Assembly: GCA_016183805.1 (NCBI GenBank)
Contig: JACPDX010000027.1
Span: 118,635-182,634 of the forward strand
Source of the DNA: Bacteroidota bacterium
GTDB lineage: Bacteria > Bacteroidota > Bacteroidia > Flavobacteriales_E > Vicingaceae
Direction: 5' to 3'
Length of the DNA: 64,000 nt
The notes beneath the pieces were generated by a model. That model was not told the DNA's origin. It saw nothing but the letters and a program-made list of their open reading frames with translations, and ran no database searches. The position numbers were made by a program, and so were the translations under genes. Of the stretch, positions 36,201 to 45,271 are shown piece by piece (positions within the stretch are counted from its first letter, which is position 1; the number at the start of each line of letters is the position of its first letter).

Positions 36201-36935
36201 GAAACAGGCTTTGTAAAACTGCATGTAAAAGTTGTTGAAAAAAATGATACTACTGTTAAAATCAATTTTATTGTTGAAGATACCGGAATAGGAATTAACG
36301 CACAAATGCACAAAATAATTTTTCATGATTTTGAGCAAGCCAATAAAGAAACCACAAGAAAATATGGGGGAACAGGTCTTGGGCTTTCTATTGTTAAACG
36401 ACTGTTGGAGCTTCAAGGTGGTAGCATTAAAGTAAAGAGTAAAGAAGGTAAGGGAGCTACTTTTACCGTTGAAATACCTTTTGCCATTTCAACAGCCGAC
36501 GACGAAACTCCACAAACCATCGAATTTGATGAATTCGAAAAAGAACTATTTAAAACTACCATTTTATTGGTAGAAGACAACACCTTAAATCAAATGGTGG
36601 CTACAAAATTTTTGGAAAGTATGGGTATAAAAATAACCGTAGTTAATAATGGGCTTGAAGGGGTAAATGAATTAGCCCGATTTGATTATGATATGGTTTT
36701 GATGGATATTCAAATGCCGCACATGGATGGTTATACCGCAGCCAGATTTATAAGAACTAAAATGAAAGGTGAAAAAAAACTTATCCCCATTTTAGCTATG
36801 ACAGCCCATGCCATAAGTGGAGAAAAAGAAAAATGTATTGCCGCAGGCATGAATGACTACATTAGTAAACCTTTAAAAAGAGAACATTTAAAATCAAAAA
36901 TTATACATTTATTAAAACAAAAACAACAGTTATGA
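33240..36935 (+). CDS. Soluble multi-PAS hybrid histidine kinase
   Basis: 1231 residues, no membrane helix. The N-terminal ~80 residues look HAMP-like (EEDEFTGLYAGIKLMLDSS). Five or six PAS modules follow, at about 89-200, 245-365, 365-490, 491-615, a degenerate one at 615-705, and 715-845, some ending in the PAC-type DITD/DVTERKK. HisKA has H865 in ANMSHEIRTPMNAIMG. The HATPase (about 960-1085) has INLISNAIKFTETG and KYGGTGLGLSIV. The C-terminal receiver has D1156 in MVLMDIQMPHMDG. It overlaps the HPt gene by 4 bases (ATGA), so phosphate likely flows H865-D1156-HPt-LytTR or receivers. The signal must be cytosolic. Confidence 0.93.
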   Translation: MGRSKLNKEQLEYLKEKLTLSEELFLAIATGKYDIDFQIPEEEDEFTGLYAGIKLMLDSSKEQLYTLKKLNRQLKVGTIKREVLINELQKVGHIGSWEWKWESSTITCSNEMLKIIELHQKSNKLKYETLLSYVHKQDIETVDYIIRRAYFKHDPFKIYLRTSNGRTPKFLEIRGAVEVGKDETPVRMYGTIQDVTELKETKEKLFLSNQQLEAKVNERTRDLKRAYLNLEREMQLKETALEKERLLSVVVESSNDAIISKTILGNITSWNKGATKIYGYTEKEIIGQHISIIIPEEKLEEYETVMRKISKGQKINTFQTIRKTKDNYLIDVSLSISPIKNNLGDILGVSEIARDITDEKNANKRFEIAVEAAPNAMIMVDEYGKIVMLNKQTEKMFGYNEEELLGNTVEMLIPHEVKENHVKSRSEYQNNPSARPMGVGRELYGVKKDGSKIIVEIGLNPINRKEGRFVLASIVDVTERKKFEYELHKSEQKYRTLVETMNEGVLMVDNNDIITFANDFMCKMLGYQFKEMQGKKANKLLLDEEERKEMKSIISSRKKGKSTKYEIQLLTKYKQKLWMLVSGSPTYDAQGNIIGSVGLHTNITNRKLMEEELNSIANIPAENPNPTFRFSVHGQILLYANPASNNTLNFFDNEENKEIKHEWVKQINETFQLGKTVKKELKVDEKTYMCTIVPVLQNGYVNVYAVDITAIKEAEAEIKKLSLVLSKTDNAVVIADNKGNIQWINEGFKRITGYSLNEITGTHGQRLRKGRKTGLVEDHPYFIKMLETKQSVSYESHNFKKNGEEYWSITTLTPLFNNSGELENIIAIDTDVTHKKQAEKEILKAKKIAEDSAKTKELFLANMSHEIRTPMNAIMGIIQLLKDTPLNQGQLDYLKSMDFAGENLLRIINDVLDLSKIELGKMSLEKIQFNLNSLLSDLFNSISHRAHEKGIQLLKTVDDDVPEKIIGDPVRINQILINLISNAIKFTETGFVKLHVKVVEKNDTTVKINFIVEDTGIGINAQMHKIIFHDFEQANKETTRKYGGTGLGLSIVKRLLELQGGSIKVKSKEGKGATFTVEIPFAISTADDETPQTIEFDEFEKELFKTTILLVEDNTLNQMVATKFLESMGIKITVVNNGLEGVNELARFDYDMVLMDIQMPHMDGYTAARFIRTKMKGEKKLIPILAMTAHAISGEKEKCIAAGMNDYISKPLKREHLKSKIIHLLKQKQQL

Positions 36936-37261
36936 TAAATAGAGAAAAAATAATGGAAATGATAGGATGTGATGATGATTTTGTAAACAAATTATTCGAA
37001 CAATTTGTTATTGAATGTACCGAATCAGTAAAAAAAATTAATGAAGCGTATCTCAATAACGACTGGCAAACCATGAGAGGAGCCTCGCACAAGATGCTTA
37101 GCTCGTCGAGAATATTAACGTTAAATCATTTAACAACACTACTTAAAGAAATCGAAATACTGGCAGAAAGCAGAACCAATCTTGAAAAAATGCCTTCGCT
37201 ACTGGAACAATTAAATGCAGAAATCCGGTTAGTTTTTGATGAATTAAAAGGTGTAAAATAA
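36932..37261 (+). CDS. HPt phosphotransfer protein
   Basis: 109 residues, all helical. The phospho-acceptor is H53 in MRGASHKMLSSSRIL, close to the HPt consensus (A/S)HxLKSS. It starts inside the stop of the hybrid kinase (ATGA), so production is coupled to it. It should carry phosphate from the kinase's receiver (D1156) to one of the nearby receivers. No other domain is present. Confidence 0.88.
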   Translation: MINREKIMEMIGCDDDFVNKLFEQFVIECTESVKKINEAYLNNDWQTMRGASHKMLSSSRILTLNHLTTLLKEIEILAESRTNLEKMPSLLEQLNAEIRLVFDELKGVK

Positions 37262-37382
37262 TGCAATGGTTTATTTACAGAAAATTGTAATCAGTAAGGT
37301 ATTCCAATCAAAAACTTTTAATGATTAATTTAAGAGTATAAAATTGTAATTAAAGAGAAACAACTTTTAAAAACACAAACCA

Positions 37383-37940
37383 ATGCAAGTTACAGAAGAA
37401 CTAACTATAGAAAAAATAGTAGCCGAAGACGATAGCTTTATAGCTGTATTTGAATCTCTTGGGATAGATTTTAATAGCAAAGCTAACCGAACAATAAGCG
37501 AAGTTTGTGAAACAAGAAATATAGACGTTATCGAATTATTAGAAGATTTAGAAGAAGTGATAAAAGTAAATAATTCTAAAAAAACGATAAAAAACAAAAT
37601 TAAATCCAAAACACTCATGATAAAAAAACGTATTTATTACGAGTCGAGTTGTGCTGCCATCAATGATTTAATAAAAAGAGGTTATACAGCTAATCTGCCA
37701 CTGTTAAGTGATGGAGAATGTTTAATTTGTGAGGGTGCATCAAAACAATTTAATCCATCCGAATTTACCATTGACGAAGTATATCGATTTGATGGTGGTT
37801 CTGACCAATCTGATGAGACGATAATTTATGCCATTTCATCAACTAAACACCATCTAAAAGGCATTTTAGTAGATGCTTTTGGAACCTATTTTGACGAAAC
37901 AAGAAACAAATTAGTAGAAAAATTGAAAGTTGATTTTTAA
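37383..37940 (+). CDS. Fusion of degenerate ScdA_N-like domain and PRPP-synthetase-annotated small domain
   Basis: 185 residues. Residues about 5-60 (TIEKIVAEDDSFIAVFESLGIDFNSKANRTISEVC) follow the ScdA_N/RIC N-terminal pattern. The paired cysteines expected in DFCCGG are absent here (DFNSKA). Residues about 80-185 (CAAINDLIKRGYTANLPLL, VYRFDGGSDQSDETIIYAI, KGILVDAFGTYFD) match a small Bacteroidota domain that databases often label phosphoribosylpyrophosphate synthetase, though it has no PRPP-loop. Function unknown. It stands 121 bases after the HPt gene on the same strand and may belong to the signalling island. Confidence 0.6.
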   Translation: MQVTEELTIEKIVAEDDSFIAVFESLGIDFNSKANRTISEVCETRNIDVIELLEDLEEVIKVNNSKKTIKNKIKSKTLMIKKRIYYESSCAAINDLIKRGYTANLPLLSDGECLICEGASKQFNPSEFTIDEVYRFDGGSDQSDETIIYAISSTKHHLKGILVDAFGTYFDETRNKLVEKLKVDF

Positions 37941-38043
37941 GTTTTGGAATTAATAAATACCATTTATTCATTTCTAAACAATCTTTAACTCAAAAGAGTT
38001 TTAATGTTTAATTTTAGGAGTACAAATTAGTAAACCTAAAAAA

Positions 38044-39441
38044 ATGAAATTTAGAATCGAAAAAGATACTTTAGGAGAAGTTAAAGTTCCTATAGATTGT
38101 TATTGGGGAGCACAAACCGAACGTTCGAGAAACAATTTTAAAATTGGCTCAAAAGCTTCGATGCCGCTCGAAATTATTTATGGATTTGCTTATTTAAAAA
38201 AAGCTGCCGCTTATGCCAATTGCGAATTAGGGGTTTTAACTGCTGAAAAAAGAGATTTAATTGCTAAGGTTTGCGAAGAGATACTATCAGGCAAATTAGA
38301 TGACCAATTTCCTTTGGTGATTTGGCAAACAGGCTCCGGAACACAAAGTAACATGAATGTTAATGAAGTAATTGCCCATCGGGCTCATATTATTTCAGGA
38401 CATCAAATTGGCGTTGGAGAGCCCACTTTAAATGCCAATGATGATGTCAACAAATCGCAATCGTCGAACGATACTTTTCCAACAGCCATGCACATTGCTT
38501 GCTACAAAATGGTGATGGAAAAAACCATTGTTGGTGTTGAACAATTAAGAAATACCTTAGCAGCAAAAAGTAAAACCTTTAATGATGTAATAAAAATTGG
38601 TCGTACCCATTTAATGGATGCAACTCCGCTAACGTTAGGGCAGGAATTTTCAGGTTATGTTTCCCAATTAAATCATGGACTAAAAGCCTTGAAAAATACA
38701 CTGGCTCATCTTTCCGAAATTGCTCTGGGTGGAACTGCAGTTGGAACCGGATTAAACACTCCAAAAGGATACGACATGTTAGTAGCAAAAAAAATTGCTG
38801 AATTTTCTGGTCTTCCATTTGTAACTGCCGAAAATAAATTTGAAGCTATAGCAGCACACGATGCCATTGTGGAAACACACGGAGCTTTAAAACAATTGGC
38901 AGTTTCGCTAAATAAAATTGCAAACGATATCCGAATGATGGCTTCAGGACCAAGAAGTGGTATAGGAGAATTATTTATTCCGGCAAATGAACCGGGCTCT
39001 TCCATTATGCCCGGAAAAGTGAACCCAACTCAATGCGAAGCATTAACCATGGTTTGCGCTCAGGTAATGGGTAACGATGTGGCGATAACCATTGGCGGAA
39101 CTCAAGGTCATTACGAGTTAAATGTTTTTAAACCCATGATGGCTTATAATTTACTTCAATCGGCAGAATTGCTGGGTGATGCTTGTCTATCGTTTGACGA
39201 ACATTGTGCAAAGGGCATAGAACCTAATCGTGCAAAAATGGATGAACTCGTAAACAATTCACTGATGTTGGTAACGGCTCTTAATCCAAAAATTGGATAT
39301 TACAAAGCCGCAGAAATTGCCAATACAGCTTATAAAAATGGTACAACTTTAAAAGAAGAAGCCATTCGTTTAGGTTATGTTACTGCTGAAGAATATGATA
39401 AATGGGTTGTTCCTGCTAAGATGATATCAGGAAATCAGTAA
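38044..39441 (+). CDS. fumC: Class II fumarate hydratase
   Basis: 465 residues, typical for FumC. It interconverts fumarate and malate in the TCA cycle and is oxygen-stable, without an iron-sulfur cluster. Signature [15 protein letters not shown] is present, with [32 protein letters not shown] and [17 protein letters not shown] in the order of the fumarase/aspartase superfamily. It is monocistronic; the downstream gene begins a metal-resistance region with its own promoter. Confidence 0.97.
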   Translation: MKFRIEKDTLGEVKVPIDCYWGAQTERSRNNFKIGSKASMPLEIIYGFAYLKKAAAYANCELGVLTAEKRDLIAKVCEEILSGKLDDQFPLVIWQTGSGTQSNMNVNEVIAHRAHIISGHQIGVGEPTLNANDDVNKSQSSNDTFPTAMHIACYKMVMEKTIVGVEQLRNTLAAKSKTFNDVIKIGRTHLMDATPLTLGQEFSGYVSQLNHGLKALKNTLAHLSEIALGGTAVGTGLNTPKGYDMLVAKKIAEFSGLPFVTAENKFEAIAAHDAIVETHGALKQLAVSLNKIANDIRMMASGPRSGIGELFIPANEPGSSIMPGKVNPTQCEALTMVCAQVMGNDVAITIGGTQGHYELNVFKPMMAYNLLQSAELLGDACLSFDEHCAKGIEPNRAKMDELVNNSLMLVTALNPKIGYYKAAEIANTAYKNGTTLKEEAIRLGYVTAEEYDKWVVPAKMISGNQ

Positions 39442-39540
39442 ACGATTAAACAACAACTTTTTGATTTGAATAGTTTAGACGCTTTGATAACGTAAAAAAG
39501 TAAAATAAATAAACTTTCTTTAAAATAAAAGGATTAAATT

Positions 39541-39548
39541 TACGTTTG
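39541..39548 (+). promoter_or_regulatory. -7 promoter box starting the metal region
   Basis: TACGTTTG is an exact TAnnTTTG match that ends 9 bases before the ATG at 39558. An AGGAG stretch follows it (39551-39555) and could serve as a ribosome-binding site if transcription starts just before it. Confidence 0.5.
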
Positions 39549-39557
39549 GTAGGAGCC

Positions 39558-39965
39558 ATGAAAAAGATTTTTTCAGTCATATTAAGCCTTGTAATTCTGT
39601 TTATTTCTATGGGATTTACTGTTTCTTCTCACAAATGTGGAGGAAAGAGGGTTAAAACTGTATTAAACATTGGTGTTACTGATGTTTCTTGTGGTATGGA
39701 AAATACTTCCAATAAGAAATGTGCAGATAAAAATCAAATGAAATCCAATTGTTGTCAAGATGAATTTCAAGCTATTCAACTGAACGACAATTATACAAAA
39801 ATAACTTCTTTTGAACATTTTTCTCCTGGTTTTACCATTGCTTTTGTTGCTATACTTGTTGATTTACTTCCAAATGTTAAAACACCACATCTTTTCTTTA
39901 AAAATTATTTGCCACCACCCTTAGTCAAGGATATTAAAGTGTTGGTTCAGTCTTTCTTAATTTGA
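39558..39965 (+). CDS. HYC_CC_PP-type small secreted protein
   Basis: 135 residues from the ATG at 39558, which follows AGGAG. An earlier TTG at 39546 would place the start inside the promoter box. The N-terminal hydrophobic signal is followed by SSHKCGGKRVK, a cluster of cysteines (SCGME, KKCADK, NCCQDE) and a C-terminal LPPPLVKDIKVLVQSFL. This H-C...CC...PP layout defines the HYC_CC_PP family of Bacteroidota, found beside CusA-type pumps. It probably binds copper in the periplasm or inner membrane and is first in the metal region. Confidence 0.75.
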   Translation: MKKIFSVILSLVILFISMGFTVSSHKCGGKRVKTVLNIGVTDVSCGMENTSNKKCADKNQMKSNCCQDEFQAIQLNDNYTKITSFEHFSPGFTIAFVAILVDLLPNVKTPHLFFKNYLPPPLVKDIKVLVQSFLI

Positions 39966-39970
39966 TTTTT

Positions 39971-40066
39971 TAATGTGATTGTTGATTAATTCGCAGCATC
40001 TGTGGTTTATCAATATGTTATTAATGTGCTTTAAATTCATTAGCACATTTTCTAATCATCACATTA
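39971..40066. repeat. Nested inverted repeats/word repeat upstream of cusA
   Basis: TAATGTGAT (39971-39979) and ATCACATTA (40058-40066) form an outer pair. AATGTGCT (40023-40030) and AGCACATT (40042-40049) form an inner pair. The words match the AATGTG-type intergenic repeats at 3512 and 45154. A role as operator for the pump genes cannot be excluded. Confidence 0.5.
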
Positions 40067-40079
40067 ATTAATTAAAGTC

Positions 40080-43000
40080 ATGCTCAACAAAATAATAAAG
40101 TATTTTCTCGAGAATAAACTAGTTACTTTTATCCTGTTATTTGCATTAATTTCGGGAGGGATTGTAACTGCACCATTCAATTGGCAAATTCCATGGATGG
40201 AAAGAAGCCCTGTTCCTGTAGATGCCATTCCCGATATTGGAGAAAACCAACAAATCGTTTATACCGAATGGATGGGGCAATCTCCTCAGGATATTGAAGA
40301 TCAGGTTACATATCCTTTAACTACCGCACTGCTTGGAATTCCTGGAGTAAAAACAATCAGAAGTAATTCAATTTTTGGATTATCCAGCATCTACATCATT
40401 TTTGATGAGGATATTGAATTTTATTGGGGAAGAACTCGAATCTTAGAAAAATTAAACTCATTGCCTTCAGGTACTATTCCTGATGGTGTAACACCAGCTT
40501 TAGGGCCAGACGCAACTGCTTTAGGGCAAGTATTTTGGTACACTTTAGAAGGAAGAGATAAAGACGGCAATCCTGCAGGAGGGTGGGATCCTCAAGAATT
40601 AAGAACTATACAGGATTTTTATGTTCGATATTATTTAACTGCTGCAAGTGGTGTTTCAGAAGTTGCCTCTATTGGTGGTTATTTAAAAGAATACCAAATA
40701 GAAATTGATCCCAACGCAATGAAAGCTCATGGTGTGAATGTGGAAATGATTATGAATGCCGTTAAAAATAGTAATCTAGATATTGGTGCGAGAACATTGG
40801 AATATAATAAAGCTGAATATTTAGTGCGTGGTTTAGGTTATATTAAAAGTTTAAAAGATCTTGAAGAAAGCGTAGTTACACAAACAGACAATGTCCCGAT
40901 TCGGTTAAAAAATGTAGCTAAGATTCAATTTGGACCAGCAACCCGTAGGGGAGGACTTGATAAAGGTGGTGTTGATGCTGTTGGAGGTGTTGCTGTGGCT
41001 AGATATGGAGCCAATCCTTTACAAGTAATAGATAATATAAAAGCAAAAATAAAAGAAGTTGCGCCGGGATTACCTTCTAAAACATTGGCAGATGGAACGG
41101 TTTCTAAAATAACTATTGTTCCTTTTTATGATAGGTCAGGTTTAATTCATGAAACATTAGGAACATTAGAATCTTCTTTATCGCATGAGATATTGATAAG
41201 TATTTTAGTAATTATCGTTTTAGTGTTAAACCTAAGAGCTTCTATCCTTATTTCTAGTTTATTGCCAATAGGGGTTTTAATCACCTTTATAATGATGAAG
41301 TTTTTCAATGTAGATGCAAACATTGTTGCTCTTTCGGGAATAGCTATTGCTATTGGTGTAATGGTTGACATTGGAATAGTATTTACTGAGAATATCATTC
41401 GACATTTAGATATGCCGGAAAATAAAGATGTAAAAGGTAAACAGCTATTGAATGTTATTTATGTTGCTTCATGTGAAGTTGGTTCGGCTATAATTACTGC
41501 GGTAGCTACTACTGTAGTAAGCTTTATGCCTGTGTTTGCAATGCAAGCAGCCGAAGGTAAATTGTTTAAGCCTTTGGCGTTTACTAAAACATTTGCCTTG
41601 TTATCAGCCCTTATTATCGGATTACTTTTTCTTCCGGCTTTTGCTCACATTCTATTCTCCATTCGGTTTGATAAAAAGAAAATAAGTAGAATTTTCAATT
41701 CCATTTTAATAGGACTTGGAGTTGCTATCATCATTATGTATCAAAGTTGGATGGCTCTTCCATTAATTGCTTATGGAGTAAATAACCTGATGGAACTGAA
41801 ATGGTCGGAGAAATTTAGGTTTATGCCAAACTATATCAATATAGGAATAACAGCTGTTATTGTGCTCTATTTTTTGACTATTGAATGGATGCCAATGGGT
41901 GCCAATAATAGCCTGTTCGCTAATTTTATTTTTGTATTTACGTTAGTTGGGTCTATTTTAGGAGCTTTATCGCTAATCGTATATTTTTATGCCCCGGTAT
42001 TAAAATGGTGTCTTCGTAATAAATGGAAATTTTTAATGCTTCCGATTTTTACCTTATTATTTGGAGTGGTTGCATTCATTGGTTTTTCAAATACATTCAA
42101 GTTTATACCAGAATTTACTAAAAATAACTCCGTATGGAAATCTATTTCAGCAACATTCCCCGGTATTGGTAAAGAATTTATGCCGGCATTAGACGAAGGT
42201 TCATTTTTGCTAATGCCTACCACCATGCCACATTCCAGTGTATCCGAAAACATGGAAATAATAGCTGGTCTGGATCAGCACTTAAACTCTATACCCGAAG
42301 TAGATGTTACAGTTGGTAAATGGGGCAGAGCCAATTCAGCATTAGACCCGGCACCTATTTCAATGTACGAAAACATCATTAATTATTTGTCCGAATATAT
42401 GGTGGATGAAGATGGTAGAAGAGTTCGGTTTAAGGTTAATGATAATGATGCTTTTATGTTGAAAGATAGTTCTACATATAAATATGGAGAAGATGTATTT
42501 AAAAAGTTAACCAAAGAGCAACTCGTTGAAGATAAAAATGGAAATTATTTTAGGCAGTGGCGACCGGAAATAAAAAATACCGATGATATTTGGCGAGAAA
42601 TTCTTAAACATTCTAAATTTCCGGGGTTAACATCTGCACCAAAATTACAACCTATCCAAACCCGTTTGGTAATGCTGGCTACAGGAATGAGGGCCCCAAT
42701 GGGGATTAAAGTTTTTGGGCCTGATTTAGAGACCATTGAAAAAGTGGGTTACGAATTGGAAACTATTTTAAAAGAAGTTCCTAGTGTTGAAGAATCTACC
42801 GTTTTTGCCGATAGAGTTGTAGGTAAACCTTATATCGAAATCCATTTGAATAGAGAAGCGATGGGAAGATATGGTATTTCGGTGAAAGATTTACAGATGC
42901 AAATTTCTGTAGCGATTGGAGGCAAACAATTAACCAGTACCGTAGAAGGGCGAGAACGGTTTCCTGTTCGCGTTCGTTATGCCCGGGAATATCGAGATAG

Positions 43001-43898
43001 TCCGGAAGAATTAAAAAGAATATTGGTTCCAACCCCGGCAGGAGTTCAAGTTCCCTTGGAAGAGTTGACAACTATCGAGTATGTGAGAGGACCTCAAATG
43101 ATTAAAAGTGAAGATACTTTTTTAACGTCTTATATCATCTTTGATATGAAAGAAGGACATGCTGAAGTAGATGTGGTAGAGGATGCTCAAAAAGTAATTA
43201 CTGAAAAAATTGCAACCGGTGAATTCTCATTACCAGCTGGTGTAACCTATCGTTTTACCGGAAATTACGAAAGTCAAATACGTGCAACTAAACGATTATC
43301 GATAGTAATCCCCATCAGTTTGGCGGTGATATTTTTAATTTTATTTTTCCAATTTAAAACAGTTGTCGCATCAAGTATTCACTTTTCAGGAGTATTTGTA
43401 GCTTTTGCAGGAGGTTTTATTTTGATTTGGCTTTACGGTCAGCCTTGGTTTTTAAATTTTGATATTGCAGGAACCAATATGCGGGAATTGTTCCAGATTC
43501 ACACCATAAATTTAAGTGTAGCAGTTTGGGTTGGTTTTATTGCATTATTTGGTATTGCAACAGATGATGGGGTTATCATGGGAACCTACATCCATCAAAC
43601 TTTTGAAAAATTAGATCCGCAAACGGTGGATGAAGTCAGGGCTGCGGTAGTTGAAGCAGGTTCCAAAAGAGTTCGACCGGCAATGATGACCGCAGCCACA
43701 ACTATTATTGCCCTACTTCCGGTTTTAACCTCTACAGGAAAAGGAGCAGATGTGGTAATTCCAATGGCTATTCCAACTTTCGGTGGAATGACCATTCAAA
43801 TAATGACCATGTTTATTGTTCCGATACTTCAGTGTTTTTGGCGTGAAGGAATAATAAATAGAGCGGAAAGAAAAAAATTAAAAAGTATTAATAATTAA
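40080..43898 (+). CDS. cusA: CusA/CzcA-type heavy-metal RND efflux pump
   Basis: 1272 residues. It exports metal (probably Cu+/Ag+) across the envelope using the proton gradient. RND features are FSLEN-like FLENKLVTFILLFALI, VDAIPDIGENQQIVYTEWMG, GIAIAIGVMVDIGIVFTENI with transmembrane acidic residues, and GIATDDGVIMGTYIHQTF. It is about 220 residues longer than typical E. coli CusA. The extra is mainly an insertion at about 540-660 with several membrane helices (IFNSILIGLGVAIIIMYQSW, INIGITAVIVLYFLT, FIFVFTLVGSILGALS). This matches the large Bacteroidota form. A TolC-like protein and adaptor follow in the same operon. Confidence 0.94.
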   Translation: MLNKIIKYFLENKLVTFILLFALISGGIVTAPFNWQIPWMERSPVPVDAIPDIGENQQIVYTEWMGQSPQDIEDQVTYPLTTALLGIPGVKTIRSNSIFGLSSIYIIFDEDIEFYWGRTRILEKLNSLPSGTIPDGVTPALGPDATALGQVFWYTLEGRDKDGNPAGGWDPQELRTIQDFYVRYYLTAASGVSEVASIGGYLKEYQIEIDPNAMKAHGVNVEMIMNAVKNSNLDIGARTLEYNKAEYLVRGLGYIKSLKDLEESVVTQTDNVPIRLKNVAKIQFGPATRRGGLDKGGVDAVGGVAVARYGANPLQVIDNIKAKIKEVAPGLPSKTLADGTVSKITIVPFYDRSGLIHETLGTLESSLSHEILISILVIIVLVLNLRASILISSLLPIGVLITFIMMKFFNVDANIVALSGIAIAIGVMVDIGIVFTENIIRHLDMPENKDVKGKQLLNVIYVASCEVGSAIITAVATTVVSFMPVFAMQAAEGKLFKPLAFTKTFALLSALIIGLLFLPAFAHILFSIRFDKKKISRIFNSILIGLGVAIIIMYQSWMALPLIAYGVNNLMELKWSEKFRFMPNYINIGITAVIVLYFLTIEWMPMGANNSLFANFIFVFTLVGSILGALSLIVYFYAPVLKWCLRNKWKFLMLPIFTLLFGVVAFIGFSNTFKFIPEFTKNNSVWKSISATFPGIGKEFMPALDEGSFLLMPTTMPHSSVSENMEIIAGLDQHLNSIPEVDVTVGKWGRANSALDPAPISMYENIINYLSEYMVDEDGRRVRFKVNDNDAFMLKDSSTYKYGEDVFKKLTKEQLVEDKNGNYFRQWRPEIKNTDDIWREILKHSKFPGLTSAPKLQPIQTRLVMLATGMRAPMGIKVFGPDLETIEKVGYELETILKEVPSVEESTVFADRVVGKPYIEIHLNREAMGRYGISVKDLQMQISVAIGGKQLTSTVEGRERFPVRVRYAREYRDSPEELKRILVPTPAGVQVPLEELTTIEYVRGPQMIKSEDTFLTSYIIFDMKEGHAEVDVVEDAQKVITEKIATGEFSLPAGVTYRFTGNYESQIRATKRLSIVIPISLAVIFLILFFQFKTVVASSIHFSGVFVAFAGGFILIWLYGQPWFLNFDIAGTNMRELFQIHTINLSVAVWVGFIALFGIATDDGVIMGTYIHQTFEKLDPQTVDEVRAAVVEAGSKRVRPAMMTAATTIIALLPVLTSTGKGADVVIPMAIPTFGGMTIQIMTMFIVPILQCFWREGIINRAERKKLKSINN

Positions 43899-43908
43899 GA
43901 AAGAAAAG

Positions 43909-45153
43909 ATGAGAAATACAAAAATATATTTAAGTCTTTTTATTCTGTTGCTCGTACAAATTGTTCAGGCTCAAAATGAATTAGACAGTTATTTAAAAAT
44001 CGCTGCTGAAAATAATCCGGGTTTAAAAGCAAAATTCAGTGATTACATGGCGACAATGGAAAAAGTGCCACAAGTTACTGCTTTACCCGATCCACAAGTG
44101 GCTTTTGGCTATTTTATCTCAACACCCGAAACAAGAGTAGGACCTCAAAACTGGAATGTTTCCTTAACACAACAATTTCCGTGGTTTGGGTTACTTAAAA
44201 AGCAAGGCGATGCTGCAACCAATATGGCAAAAGCGAAATATGAAGAGTTTGAGAATGAAAAATCGAACTTGTTTTTTGAAGTGAAAACTACTTATTACAA
44301 TTATTATTTCATTAACAAAGCAATTGCAATTACTCGTGAGAATTTATCCATTCTACAAACCTTTAAAAATATCTCACTAATTAAAATTGAAGCGGGTAAA
44401 TCTACCATTGCAGACGAGTTAAGGGTAGAAATTGAAATTAACGATTTAGAAAATCAGTTATTCTTGATGTTAGATAAAAAAAGTACACTACAAGTTAAAT
44501 TTAACAATTTACTGAATCAAGAAGTTGACTTACTTGCACCTGAGAATTTAGCTCAGGATGAAATGCCTTTTGATAAACAAATTACATTAGATAGCATATT
44601 GCTGGCAAATCATACCATAAAAAGTATTGATTTTAAAATGGATGCTTTTACCAGTAAAGAGGAAACTGCTAAAAAAATGGGAATGCCAAAATTTGGAGTT
44701 GGAGTCAGTTATACTTCTGTCGGAAAGGGAACTTCTACAATGGCTTTAAGTTCAAATGATAATGGAAAAGATATTTTGATGTTCCCGATGGTTTCTGTTA
44801 CCATTCCACTTTATCGTAAAAAGTATTCCTCCATGATTCGTGAAGCTCAATATGAACAAGAAGTGCAAACCCATTTAAAAAATGAGGTAAAAAATAAACT
44901 GACCACTATTTATGAAAACATTGCAACAGATTTCAATGATGCAGACAGAAGAATTGATTTAAATATTAAACAAGCTGAGTTAGCAAAAAAAGCATTGAAT
45001 GTTTTAATGAGTTCTTATTCTACCGATGCAAAAGATTTTGATGAAGTATTGCGTATGGAAAGACAATTGTTAAAATATGAATTGGAAAAAGAAAAAGCCA
45101 TCATCGACAAAAATGCTGCGGTGGCTTTTACAAATTATTTATTAGGAATGTAA
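43909..45153 (+). CDS. TolC-like outer-membrane efflux factor
   Basis: 414 residues with a signal peptide (LLLVQIVQAQ). Two long helical repeats follow, as in TolC/CusC: YLKIAAENNPGLKAKFSDYMA...ALPDPQVAFGYFI, and later YEQEVQTHLKNEVKNKL and RRIDLNIKQAELAKKALN. It forms the outer-membrane channel for the CusA pump. It has no lipobox, unlike E. coli CusC. It begins 10 bases after the cusA stop. The spacer before the adaptor gene contains repeat sequences but no terminator. Confidence 0.9.
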   Translation: MRNTKIYLSLFILLLVQIVQAQNELDSYLKIAAENNPGLKAKFSDYMATMEKVPQVTALPDPQVAFGYFISTPETRVGPQNWNVSLTQQFPWFGLLKKQGDAATNMAKAKYEEFENEKSNLFFEVKTTYYNYYFINKAIAITRENLSILQTFKNISLIKIEAGKSTIADELRVEIEINDLENQLFLMLDKKSTLQVKFNNLLNQEVDLLAPENLAQDEMPFDKQITLDSILLANHTIKSIDFKMDAFTSKEETAKKMGMPKFGVGVSYTSVGKGTSTMALSSNDNGKDILMFPMVSVTIPLYRKKYSSMIREAQYEQEVQTHLKNEVKNKLTTIYENIATDFNDADRRIDLNIKQAELAKKALNVLMSSYSTDAKDFDEVLRMERQLLKYELEKEKAIIDKNAAVAFTNYLLGM

Positions 45154-45253
45154 CTTAATGTGATAATTAGCTAATGTGAAAATATAACAATGTGTAAATG
45201 TCAGTTCGAGTAGACAATATGAAGCGATAGCGGAATATTGGTGTATCGAGAAC
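45154..45253. repeat. Word repeat plus imperfect inverted repeat between efflux genes
   Basis: 45154-45200 carries AATGTG-type words. From 45204 a long imperfect hairpin follows: GTTCGAGTAGACAATAT (45204-45220) against ATATTGGTGTATCGAGAAC (45235-45253). The CAGTTCGAGT...TATCGAGAAC ends resemble a dispersed Bacteroidota repeat. Confidence 0.55.
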
Positions 45254-45271
45254 AATTAATAACTAAAAAAA

